A stretch of DNA of 7,097 bases from Clostridia bacterium. GTDB lineage: Bacteria > Bacillota > Clostridia > DUPQ01. The DNA lies in assembly GCA_028690885.1 (NCBI GenBank), contig JAQVAJ010000074.1, forward strand, positions 1 to 7,097. Direction: 5' to 3'. A program made the translations under genes and the position numbers. Positions 1 through 7,097 of the stretch are shown here, piece by piece (position 1 is the stretch's first letter; the number at the start of each line of letters is the position of its first letter). The notes below the pieces were generated by a model. It saw nothing but the letters and a program-made list of their open reading frames with translations. It made no database searches and had not been told where the DNA came from.

Positions 1-205
1 TCCAGCAAAATCAATAGAATCTGTTAATGGAGCAGGGGATGCATATGCAGCTGGGTTGGCTTATGGATTTATGAATGGTTATGATATAAGATATTCAATG
101 AATATAGCAAACATATTAAGTTATATCACCCTATCAAGTAAAAGTGCAGTAAGTGAAAATATATCAAAATATAAAGTATTAACTATGTTAAAGGAAATTA
201 ATTAG
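1..205 (+). CDS. psuK: PfkB-family carbohydrate kinase, probable pseudouridine kinase (3' end only)
   Basis: Only the last 67 codons are present, read from base 2 and ending in TAG at 203-205; base 1 belongs to the preceding codon. The fragment holds the ribokinase/PfkB signature near the C-terminus, SVNGAGDAYAAG, at about bases 20-55. In this family the Asp of GAGD (bases 38-40) is the catalytic base that activates the sugar hydroxyl, and the GAG turn forms the anion hole for the ATP phosphates. The usual Thr before GAGD (DTTGAGD or NVTGAGD) is Asn here. The rest is the helical C-terminal part of the fold. The fragment alone cannot fix the substrate. Pseudouridine kinase (pseudouridine + ATP to pseudouridine 5'-phosphate) is inferred from the abutting psuG, the usual partner; ribokinase or another nucleoside kinase is the alternative. 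The protein is expected to be cytosolic. Confidence 0.82.
   Translation, partial: PAKSIESVNGAGDAYAAGLAYGFMNGYDIRYSMNIANILSYITLSSKSAVSENISKYKVLTMLKEIN
190..195 (+). promoter_or_regulatory. Ribosome binding site for psuG
   Basis: AAAGGA lies inside the last codons of the kinase gene, 10 bases before the ATG at 206. It is a plausible Shine-Dalgarno match and supports that start, which is also the first possible one because the kinase stop codon at 203-205 is in the same frame directly before it. Confidence 0.55.
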
Positions 206-1108
206 ATGAAAAAATTTATTGATTATTCAGAAGAAGTGAAAAAGGCAATAGGTATGAACAAGCCTCTAGTGGCATTGGAATCTACAATAATTAGTCATGG
301 TATGCCTTATCCGAAAAATGTTGAAACTGCCTTGATGTGTGAGGATGTAGTTCGTAAAAATGGAGCTGTACCTGCAACAATAGCAATAATAAAAGGCAGA
401 ATTAAAATCGGTCTTACTCACGAAGAAATTGAGTACCTGGCAAATGCTAAAGGTATACTTAAGATGTCACGAAGAGATATACCTGCTGTTATAGCACAAA
501 ATCAAGATGGAGCAGCAACTGTTGCTGCTACTATGATAATTGCTAATTTGGCAGGTATAAAGATTTTTGCCACAGGCGGAATTGGCGGTGTACACAGAAA
601 TGCCCAAAATACATTCGATATATCAGCTGACCTTCAGGAGCTGGGTAAGACATCAGTAGCAGTTGTTTGTGCAGGAGTTAAAAGTATACTTGATATAGGT
701 TTGACATTGGAGTATTTAGAAACACTCGGTGTTCCTATTTTGGGCTATAAAACAGAGAAATTTCCAGCATTTTATACAGATGACAGCGGTTATAAAGTAG
801 ATTATCAAGTAAATGGAGCAGTTCATGCTGCTCAGATACTAAGAACAAAATGGGAATTAGGTCTTAACGGTGGTGTTGTAATAGCTAATCCTATACCTTC
901 TGAATACTCAATGGATAAGGAATATATTGATAGTGTGATAAAAAAGGCTATTTCACAAGCAGAACTAAAAGGTATTAAAGGCAAAGAAATAACTCCATTT
1001 CTTCTTGAAAGCATAAAAGATATAACAAAAGGAGAGAGTCTTTCTGCAAATATCGAACTTGTCCTTAATAATGCAAAAGTCGCTGCTATGATAGCATGTG
1101 AGCTGTAA
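206..1108 (+). CDS. psuG: Pseudouridine-5'-phosphate glycosidase
   Basis: This 300-residue protein has the usual length for PsuG (indigoidine synthase A-like family). It reversibly cleaves the C-C glycosidic bond of pseudouridine 5'-phosphate to uracil and ribose 5-phosphate in the cytosol, following the kinase step. Family blocks run in order: ALESTIISHG (23-32), TIAIIKGRIKIGL (58-70), KMSRRD (86-91), FATGGIGGVHR (121-131), DISADL (138-143), CAGVKSILD (155-163), ANPIPSEY (227-234) and the C-terminal block around 275-296. Matching these to the E. coli enzyme from memory puts the proton donor at Glu25, the Schiff-base nucleophile at Lys159, the Mn-binding residue at Asp138, and substrate contacts at Lys86 and 140-142 (SAD); all are intact, so the enzyme should be active. 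The ATG directly follows the kinase TAG, and the TAA directly precedes the addB ATG. No truncation or frameshift is seen. The family name and reaction are secure; physiological importance is inferred. Confidence 0.96.
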   Translation: MKKFIDYSEEVKKAIGMNKPLVALESTIISHGMPYPKNVETALMCEDVVRKNGAVPATIAIIKGRIKIGLTHEEIEYLANAKGILKMSRRDIPAVIAQNQDGAATVAATMIIANLAGIKIFATGGIGGVHRNAQNTFDISADLQELGKTSVAVVCAGVKSILDIGLTLEYLETLGVPILGYKTEKFPAFYTDDSGYKVDYQVNGAVHAAQILRTKWELGLNGGVVIANPIPSEYSMDKEYIDSVIKKAISQAELKGIKGKEITPFLLESIKDITKGESLSANIELVLNNAKVAAMIACEL

Positions 1109-1111
1109 ATG
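1106..1111 (+). promoter_or_regulatory. psuG/addB stop-start junction (TAA-ATG, coupled translation)
   Basis: The psuG stop TAA is followed with no gap by the addB ATG in the same reading frame. I see no good Shine-Dalgarno match in the 20 bases upstream; the nearest purine-rich stretch is GTGAG at 1098-1102. Initiation of addB therefore probably depends on ribosomes terminating on psuG. This is inferred from the layout. Confidence 0.45.
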
Positions 1112-4100
1112 AGTATTAAAGTCTTTTATGGATTAAATAAGAAAAAACTTACAGATGAATTTATAGAACAGATAAATGATGCAAATCAAAACAGTAAGGC
1201 ATCAAGACTTATTGTTGTTATTCCAGAGCAGTTCTCATCGTATTATGAAGAACGCCTTGCTATGGATAAAGGGTTTATGCGTGTTGAAGTTATGACATTC
1301 AGCCGCCTTACTCAAAGGCTTTTTGATATAGAATATATTCAAAGAAGCAACTCAATAAATGAAATTGGAAAGACAATGCTTCTTTATTCATTATTAAATG
1401 AAGACTATATTAAACTGGATTATTATAACAGGTCAAGGCGGTTCCCAGGCTTTTCAGTTTTAATGAAAAAAACAATAGAAGATTTAAAGAATAATGATAT
1501 TTCATATTTGGACTTAATGAAGTTAATTGAAGCTGATAATGCTTCAGATATTTCTAGAAGAAAGTTTTTTGATCTTTCAAAAATATTTGAAGGATATTTA
1601 AATAGACTTTCTGATAAAGGCTATTCAGATCAATCTGATGCATTCAGCTTCTTGTGTGAACATATTAAAAATAAATCCAGTTTTGATAACTGTATTATAT
1701 GGTTTGATAGATTTGACTCATTTACATCAAATGAATTTGATGTAATCAGACAGTTGATGCTTAAAGCTGAAAGAATAAATATTTCATTATGCATGGATAA
1801 AAATTATGCTGAGGATGCTGCTTTTGACAAAAGTATATTTAAAAGACCTACATTGACATACAACAAAATTAAGGAAGAATCACAAAACCTAAATATAAGT
1901 TTTTTTGAGAATAAAGTATTTGATAAAAAGGAACATAGTTCTAAAGAAATAAAATTTCTTTTTGAAAATATGTTCAATACAAATTTTAAATCTTCAAAAG
2001 TAATACCAAAAAATATTTCAATATTCAAAGCTACAGATATTTATGAGGAAGTTGAATATACTGCCGCTAAAATAATGGATGCTGTTACTAGTAGGAATAT
2101 AAGGTTCAAAGATATACTGCTTGTAACAGGTGATATTAGTTTATATGAGATGATTGCTAAAGCGGTATTCAGTCAATATGATATTCCTTTTTATGTTAAT
2201 ACAAGAAAGAATATATCTGATAATCCTCTTATGCAGTTCATTATATCTATTCTAGATATTTATATATGGGATTATAGTTATCAGCATATGACAAGATTTT
2301 TTAAAAGCATTTATTCAAATCTTACAGAAAAAGAGTCTTTTGAGTTAGAGAACTATATTTTGAAATGGGGGATATCAGGAAAAACTGTATGGCATACAGT
2401 TTGGGATTATGAAAATAGTTCATATGATATCAAAATGAATGAGCTTAGGTTGTCAGTTATACAATTCCTTGATCTTTTTTTTGATAGCATAAAAGGAGGA
2501 TGTACTGCTGAAACATTTGCTAATAATCTTTATCAACTTACAGAAAAAATGAAAGTAAGTGAGAAAATTGAGAAACTCAGCTTATACATGAATAATGATG
2601 AAATTGAACAGTCAAAACAGTGCTACAATTCATTTATAGATATTCTAGACCAACTTGTTATTATCACTGAGAACGAAAAAAAGACAGCTGAGTATTTTCT
2701 TAATATATTAAAAACAGCATTTTTAGAAGAGACGGTAGGTGTTACACCGATGACAAAGGACTGTGTGTTTCTTACTAGTTCATCCAGAACAGATATAGTG
2801 GATTATGATACTGTTTTCATTTTAGGTGCCAATGATGGCAGTTTTCCAATGACTGTTAATTATAATAATCTATTAAATGATTCTGATTATGATCTACTTA
2901 AAGAAAACGGGTATGAGATAAGTTCTGACCCAAAAGAAAAGATTGATGAACAGGAATACATTACATACACTTTACTGCAAAGTCCAAATAAATATCTTTA
3001 TTTAAGTTATTGTATAAATAATACTGAAGGTGGATATCTTTTTCCAGCTTTAATTATTACAAAGATTTATGATATTTTTACTAACATACATACACTAACT
3101 AAGGAAGATATACCACAAAGTTACTATGCTTTTAATCTTAAAACTGGATTTAACCTCTTGTATTCAAATAAGCAGTCGATTCATCAATATTGTTCTGGTA
3201 CGGAATTTGAGAAGTTCTTTGATTCTTTAGAAGATGCAAGTGGACTAACTAACAAAGAAATGTCTGATTTAATATTTAACCAGGAGATAACTATCACTGC
3301 AACTATGCTCGAAAGATATATGAAATGTCCATATAGTTTCTTAATGGCATATGGATTGAAACTTGATGAAAGGTCAGAATTCGAATATTTTTCAAAAAAT
3401 CTTGGAACATTAAAGCATATAGTTTTATTTGATGTAATGAATAAGGTATGCAATTATGAGAAAGAGTATAATTACGATGAAATTTATGCAATATGTGAAG
3501 AATCTGCAGAAAGTATTAGCAGAATAAATAATATCTACAGAAGAGATTCGATTTTAGAGTATGTGAAGAAAAGAGCTGTTCTGCAGACAGCAGAAACAGT
3601 TAAGGTTTCACTTGATATTTTAAAAGATGAAAAATTGAAACCTAGGTATTTTGAAGCAGAATTTAATGATGGACAGCAGCTTCCTGCTGTGATAATTGAA
3701 AATGAAAATGTGAAAATTAAAATAACTGGAAAGATTGACAGAGTTGATTCAACCTTTATTAATAATGATGAATATTTCAGAATAATTGATTATAAATCTT
3801 CAGATAAGGATACTTATTTATATAAAATTGAAGAAGGACATGACATACAGCTTGCTTTGTATGCTTACGCATATCATAAAGCTAAAAATGCTAACCTGAC
3901 AGGAATGTACTATATGACTGTTAAAGAGGATTATGTAGAAATTTCAAAAACATCAGATGAATCATATAAAGATAATGAAAGGGTATTAAGCGGATATTCA
4001 TTTGAAGATAAAGATCAATCGCTTTTTGATATTGTTAATGAAAAAAATATTAAGAAGAGAAAAATAGTTGATAAACAAATCGCTGAGAAGATATTTTCAA

Positions 4101-4288
4101 GTCTGGAAAAAACAATTATAAGAACAGGTGAAAGAATAAAAGAAGGAAATTTTGAAGTTTATCCTCTTAATGATAACAGGGAACCAGCTTGTAAATACTG
4201 TGAGTATAAGAACTTATGTGGTTTTGATAGTTCAAAAGGTAGATATAGAGTTATTTCTCCAAGAAAGGATGATGAAATAGAATGGTAA
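1109..4288 (+). CDS. addB: ATP-dependent helicase/nuclease subunit B (AddB)
   Basis: This 1059-residue protein is the AddB subunit of the AddAB complex, which unwinds and resects double-strand DNA ends, responds to Chi and prepares 3' tails for RecA. The N-terminal part is a degenerate UvrD-like helicase fold: VVIPEQFSSYYEERL (about 36-50), VMTFSRLTQRLF (about 61-72), EEVEY near 312-316, NPLMQFI from 372 and FILGANDGSFP (about 570-580). The C-terminal part is a RecB-family nuclease: GKIDRVD with Asp877, IIDYKSS with Asp894 and Lys896, and Gln914/Tyr918 in QLALYAY. Four Fe-S cysteines flank it: Cys740 in YMKCPYSF, then Cys1028, Cys1031 and Cys1037 (C-x2-C-x5-C), as in Bacillus AddB. The expected Walker A near residue 8 (GRAGSGKS/T) is replaced by GLNKKKLT, and the protein is about 100 residues shorter than the 1166-residue B. 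subtilis AddB. The start is the first possible, since an in-frame stop precedes it. The 3' end overlaps addA by 7 bases. Confidence 0.95.
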   Translation: MSIKVFYGLNKKKLTDEFIEQINDANQNSKASRLIVVIPEQFSSYYEERLAMDKGFMRVEVMTFSRLTQRLFDIEYIQRSNSINEIGKTMLLYSLLNEDYIKLDYYNRSRRFPGFSVLMKKTIEDLKNNDISYLDLMKLIEADNASDISRRKFFDLSKIFEGYLNRLSDKGYSDQSDAFSFLCEHIKNKSSFDNCIIWFDRFDSFTSNEFDVIRQLMLKAERINISLCMDKNYAEDAAFDKSIFKRPTLTYNKIKEESQNLNISFFENKVFDKKEHSSKEIKFLFENMFNTNFKSSKVIPKNISIFKATDIYEEVEYTAAKIMDAVTSRNIRFKDILLVTGDISLYEMIAKAVFSQYDIPFYVNTRKNISDNPLMQFIISILDIYIWDYSYQHMTRFFKSIYSNLTEKESFELENYILKWGISGKTVWHTVWDYENSSYDIKMNELRLSVIQFLDLFFDSIKGGCTAETFANNLYQLTEKMKVSEKIEKLSLYMNNDEIEQSKQCYNSFIDILDQLVIITENEKKTAEYFLNILKTAFLEETVGVTPMTKDCVFLTSSSRTDIVDYDTVFILGANDGSFPMTVNYNNLLNDSDYDLLKENGYEISSDPKEKIDEQEYITYTLLQSPNKYLYLSYCINNTEGGYLFPALIITKIYDIFTNIHTLTKEDIPQSYYAFNLKTGFNLLYSNKQSIHQYCSGTEFEKFFDSLEDASGLTNKEMSDLIFNQEITITATMLERYMKCPYSFLMAYGLKLDERSEFEYFSKNLGTLKHIVLFDVMNKVCNYEKEYNYDEIYAICEESAESISRINNIYRRDSILEYVKKRAVLQTAETVKVSLDILKDEKLKPRYFEAEFNDGQQLPAVIIENENVKIKITGKIDRVDSTFINNDEYFRIIDYKSSDKDTYLYKIEEGHDIQLALYAYAYHKAKNANLTGMYYMTVKEDYVEISKTSDESYKDNERVLSGYSFEDKDQSLFDIVNEKNIKKRKIVDKQIAEKIFSSLEKTIIRTGERIKEGNFEVYPLNDNREPACKYCEYKNLCGFDSSKGRYRVISPRKDDEIEW
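3326..4219 (+). other. AddB Fe-S cluster and RecB-type nuclease domain (within addB)
   Basis: This is the coding span from Cys740 to Cys1037. The first cysteine lies far upstream of the last three, so that a 4Fe-4S cluster staples the nuclease domain closed, the arrangement established for Bacillus AddB. Between them are the metal-binding acidic and lysine residues: Asp877 in GKIDRVD, Asp894 and Lys896 in IIDYKSS, and Gln914. All key residues are present, so this nuclease, which cuts the 5'-ended strand in characterised AddAB, should be active. The Cys-to-Cys distance is 288 residues against 320 in B. subtilis, so the domain is somewhat compact. Confidence 0.85.
4264..4269 (+). promoter_or_regulatory. 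Ribosome binding site for addA
   Basis: AAAGGA lies inside the last addB codons, 12 bases before the addA ATG at 4282, which is a slightly long spacing. An in-frame TGA at 4273-4275 closes the addA frame upstream, so the ATG at 4282 is the only ATG that fits the conserved N-terminus. Coupling to addB through the 7-base overlap probably adds to initiation. Confidence 0.5.
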
Positions 4289-7097
4289 AATGGACGGAAC
4301 AGCAGCAACAAGCTATTTCATTAAGAAATACAGATATATTAGTTTCAGCAGCAGCAGGCAGTGGGAAAACTGCAACTCTTATTGAAAGGATTATTAGTAT
4401 ATTGTCAGATTATGAATCGGGTACTGAATGCGAAAACCTTCTTGTAACTACATTTACTAATGCTGCAGCAGGTGAAATTAAAGAAAGAGTCAGAAAAGCT
4501 CTAAAAGAAAAAATCCTTCAAATTCCAGAAAATGAACATCTGAAAAAGCAATATCGCAATATTTCAAGAGCAACGATATCGACATTACATTCTTTTTGTA
4601 GCGAAGTAATTAGAAATAACGCTAATCTTATCAATATAGATCCAAACTTTTCCGTAGTTGATGAAACTATTGCAGATAATTATCTAGAAGATGCAATTAC
4701 TAGTGTTTATAAAAATAAATTACAGAATAAAGAGGAAAATTTTCTGAGGCTTTTATCAACATTGGGATATGGGAAAAATCTTGATACTCTGTCATCTTTA
4801 ATCATATCGATACTAAAAACAGTAAAAAGTTACCCAGATTATGAACAATGGCTTACAAAAAAAACTGAAGAGTCAGTTATTAAAGATAAATTGATATTTA
4901 ATTCCAAGTATGGGGTTGAGATTAAAAAACATATATTAAGAAAACTAAACTCATGTGAAATATATATAAATAAAATAAGTAGTATACTATCTGGTACTGC
5001 TGAGTATGGTCACTATGAGGATATGCTTAATCAGGATTTTGACATAATCAAAAATATATATAATTTTATAGAAACACTCAATTGGGATGGTTTAAAAGAA
5101 TACTTTTATGATTTAAAATACATATCTTTACCCAGAAAAAAGAAAGATTTCAATGAGGAATATGTGGATGCAATAAAAGAATATAGAAAAGCATTTAAGA
5201 ATTCAATAACTGACATAACCTCTCAAATTTATGATGATACTGAAAATATTAAAAAAGATTGTGAAATCATGTATCCGATTTTAAAAGAATTCACTGATAC
5301 GCTCTTATGTGTTGATAAAGCATATACTGAAAAGAAAAGTAAAGCAAAAGTAATTGACTATTCAGATATGGAGCATATGGCTCTGAAATGCTTAAAATCA
5401 GGAGCTTATGAACTGTACAGGGATAAATTCAGGCATATTTTAATTGATGAATATCAAGACTTTAACTATATTCAGGAAGAGATAATAAATCAGATAAGAA
5501 GAGAAGGTAATGTATTCGCTGTTGGTGATTTAAAGCAAAGCATATATAGATTCAGAAATGCTCAGACTGCAATTTTTAAAAATAAAGCAGTAGAGTATGC
5601 AAAGTCCAGTGAAAAAGGTATGAAATTAAATTTGAGTTATAATTTCAGAAGCAGAAACACAATATTGGAATATGTTAATTCAATATTCTCGAATATAATG
5701 GATAACAATCTTGGGGAAGTGGAATACACAGAAGAAGAAGAGCTTAGATGCGGTTCGGAATATGTTAATAATGATTCTGTAAAGGATTTGTATTCACCAA
5801 AAATTTTGAAGTATGAGTATAGTAAATATTTGTATAATGAATTCCCTACAATGACTGAAATCGAAGTAGAAGCATTTGTTATTGTCCAGGAGATAAAACA
5901 GCTGATAAATAGTGGTATAACCATATTTGACAGTAATAAAAAGGATACTAGAGCAATAAGATATTCTGATATAGTAATACTGTTACGATCAGTTAACCCA
6001 TATGCAAAAAAATACTGTGAAATACTAAATAAGTGTGGTATTTTAGCATATTCTGACCAAAGTGTAGAGTACATGAACGATAAGAGCATATCTGATGTCT
6101 ATGCTTTGTTGAATGTGACTGACAATCCTTATCAGGATATTTATCTTGCTCAGGTTATGAAAAATAAAGTTTATGCATTCAATGAGAAAGAAATTACTAA
6201 AATAAAAAAAAGCAGATATGGTTTGTATAATGATTTAATAAATTACAAAGAGAATAAGCTGCTAGAAAACAATGAATTACTTGAATGCAAGATAAAAAGG
6301 TTTTTAGATGACCTAACTGCTATAAGAAATTTCGCAAAAGTAAATACACTTGAAAAAATTCTATTTTATGCTATGACAAAATCAGGATTCTATTATGTAT
6401 CTGAAAACCAGGAACTTCTTAAAAGATTATATGCGCTAGCGGTTGAATGTCATAAGAAAGGAATTAATGATGTAAGCGGTTTTCTTAATTTTATTAAAAG
6501 TAAAAAAAAGAAAGATAAAGATATTATATCGGAAATTTTAAAAACACAATCTTTAGATTCAGTTAATGTAATGAGTATTCATAAAAGCAAAGGATTAGAG
6601 TTTCCAGTTGTAATACTAGCAGGCTGTTCAAGGAAATTTAACATTGAAGAAACAAAAAACAGATTGCTTATCGACAGGGATTTAGGTTTTGGAAGTGAAT
6701 ATATTAGTGATATTAATAAAACATATCACAAGCATATAACTAAAAATGCATTATCTTTAAGTATTAAAAGGCAGAATTTATCAGAAGAAATGAGAATACT
6801 TTATGTTGCACTTACAAGAGCAAAAGAAAAATTGATAATGGTTGGTAAAGAACCAGAGAAGAAAGATGTATCTATAGCTGATGATGCAAAAAATTATTTT
6901 GACTGGATATTACCAAATTCTGATAATTCAATACAGAATATTATAAAAGCATCTGAATTTACTACAGTAATAGCTTCTTATACATCACAAAGCAAACAAC
7001 ATACAACGAAAGAAGATTATTCCGATAAAACCGCATATTTTCAAGATATAATGGTTCGCTTAGGATATAAGTATCCTTACATTGAAGAGACACTTCT
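4282..7097 (+). CDS. addA: ATP-dependent helicase/nuclease subunit A (AddA), 3' end beyond window
   Basis: The frame is open for 938 codons to the window edge; family members are usually about 1150-1250 residues. AddA is the 3'-5' superfamily 1A helicase motor of AddAB and carries its own C-terminal nuclease, acting on DNA ends in the cytosol. Motifs in order: Q-motif WTEQQQQAI (4-12), Walker A AAAGSGKT with Lys29 (23-30), motif Ia TFTNAAAGE (57-65), STLHSFC (100-106), IDYSDMEH (358-365), Walker B DEYQD (389-393), motif III VGDLKQSIYRFRNA (414-427), motif IV NFRSR (454-458), motif V MSIHKSKGLEFPVV (764-777) and motif VI EEMRILYVALTRAKEKL (835-851). All are intact, so the motor should be active. 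The nuclease domain after motif VI is mostly missing from the window. Residues about 135-355 and 460-740 are Lys/Asn-rich and less conserved. It starts at ATGGTAA, overlapping the addB stop, in the -1 frame relative to addB. Identity is firm. Confidence 0.95.
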   Translation, partial: MVKWTEQQQQAISLRNTDILVSAAAGSGKTATLIERIISILSDYESGTECENLLVTTFTNAAAGEIKERVRKALKEKILQIPENEHLKKQYRNISRATISTLHSFCSEVIRNNANLINIDPNFSVVDETIADNYLEDAITSVYKNKLQNKEENFLRLLSTLGYGKNLDTLSSLIISILKTVKSYPDYEQWLTKKTEESVIKDKLIFNSKYGVEIKKHILRKLNSCEIYINKISSILSGTAEYGHYEDMLNQDFDIIKNIYNFIETLNWDGLKEYFYDLKYISLPRKKKDFNEEYVDAIKEYRKAFKNSITDITSQIYDDTENIKKDCEIMYPILKEFTDTLLCVDKAYTEKKSKAKVIDYSDMEHMALKCLKSGAYELYRDKFRHILIDEYQDFNYIQEEIINQIRREGNVFAVGDLKQSIYRFRNAQTAIFKNKAVEYAKSSEKGMKLNLSYNFRSRNTILEYVNSIFSNIMDNNLGEVEYTEEEELRCGSEYVNNDSVKDLYSPKILKYEYSKYLYNEFPTMTEIEVEAFVIVQEIKQLINSGITIFDSNKKDTRAIRYSDIVILLRSVNPYAKKYCEILNKCGILAYSDQSVEYMNDKSISDVYALLNVTDNPYQDIYLAQVMKNKVYAFNEKEITKIKKSRYGLYNDLINYKENKLLENNELLECKIKRFLDDLTAIRNFAKVNTLEKILFYAMTKSGFYYVSENQELLKRLYALAVECHKKGINDVSGFLNFIKSKKKKDKDIISEILKTQSLDSVNVMSIHKSKGLEFPVVILAGCSRKFNIEETKNRLLIDRDLGFGSEYISDINKTYHKHITKNALSLSIKRQNLSEEMRILYVALTRAKEKLIMVGKEPEKKDVSIADDAKNYFDWILPNSDNSIQNIIKASEFTTVIASYTSQSKQHTTKEDYSDKTAYFQDIMVRLGYKYPYIEETL

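Noticed and set aside
832..1014. Minus-strand open frame of 60 codons inside psuG
   Set aside because: It covers conserved psuG blocks, has no recognisable product and no supporting context.
1900..1906. T-runs (also 2475-2482) as possible intrinsic terminators
   Set aside because: They lie inside addB, encode Phe/Leu-type codons in frame, and have no GC-rich hairpin upstream that I can see.
1804..2028. Minus-strand open frame of 74 codons inside addB
   Set aside because: It is a chance antisense frame opposite a Lys/Phe-rich part of AddB, with no family resemblance.
3184..3491. Two overlapping minus-strand open frames (3184-3453 and 3303-3491) inside addB
   Set aside because: They overlap each other in different frames and lie opposite the conserved first Fe-S cysteine region of AddB; neither has recognisable content.
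4282..4288. The 7-base addB/addA overlap as a programmed -1 frameshift giving an AddB-AddA fusion
   Set aside because: No slippery heptamer with a downstream structure is evident, and a normal Shine-Dalgarno-like site and ATG explain addA initiation.
5637..6089. Open frame of 150 codons on the minus strand
   Set aside because: It lies wholly inside addA, across the region after helicase motif IV, and resembles no family I know. The + strand frame is clearly the coding one, so this is an antisense shadow.
1..7097. A novel defence or accessory system
   Set aside because: All bases are accounted for by four recognised housekeeping-type genes in compact order, with no repeats, mobile elements or unfamiliar proteins.

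Overview
The window is a gene-dense, AT-rich stretch, about 30% GC by eye, from what looks like a low-GC Firmicute, most likely a clostridial-type anaerobe. Two things point there. The recombination nuclease is AddAB rather than RecBCD, and its AddB carries the four iron-sulfur cysteines typical of Firmicutes. Codon choice also strongly favours A/T-ending codons. I cannot name a genus from the sequence.

All four genes lie on the + strand with no intergenic space. Bases 1-205 are the 3' end of a PfkB/ribokinase-family sugar kinase, probably pseudouridine kinase (psuK). Bases 206-1108 are a complete pseudouridine-5'-phosphate glycosidase (psuG). Bases 1109-4288 are a complete addB. From 4282 to the window end runs addA, open in frame for 938 codons and cut by the window before its C-terminal nuclease domain. 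There is no non-coding stretch, and I see no RNA gene, mobile element, CRISPR array, promoter or terminator.

The genes form two functional pairs. PsuK phosphorylates pseudouridine and PsuG splits the product into uracil and ribose 5-phosphate, so the first pair recycles the modified nucleoside from RNA turnover. AddA (helicase plus nuclease) and AddB (nuclease, Chi-recognition and Fe-S subunit) form the helicase-nuclease that resects double-strand breaks for RecA. The tight packing implies one transcript and translational coupling across both pairs.

This is mainly an ordinary housekeeping region and I found no convincing new system. Points worth a second look are: psuK, psuG and addB share one reading frame, separated only by single stop codons followed at once by ATG; AddB has lost the N-terminal Walker A motif and is short for its family; and a nucleoside-salvage pair is fused at operon level to a DNA-repair pair.
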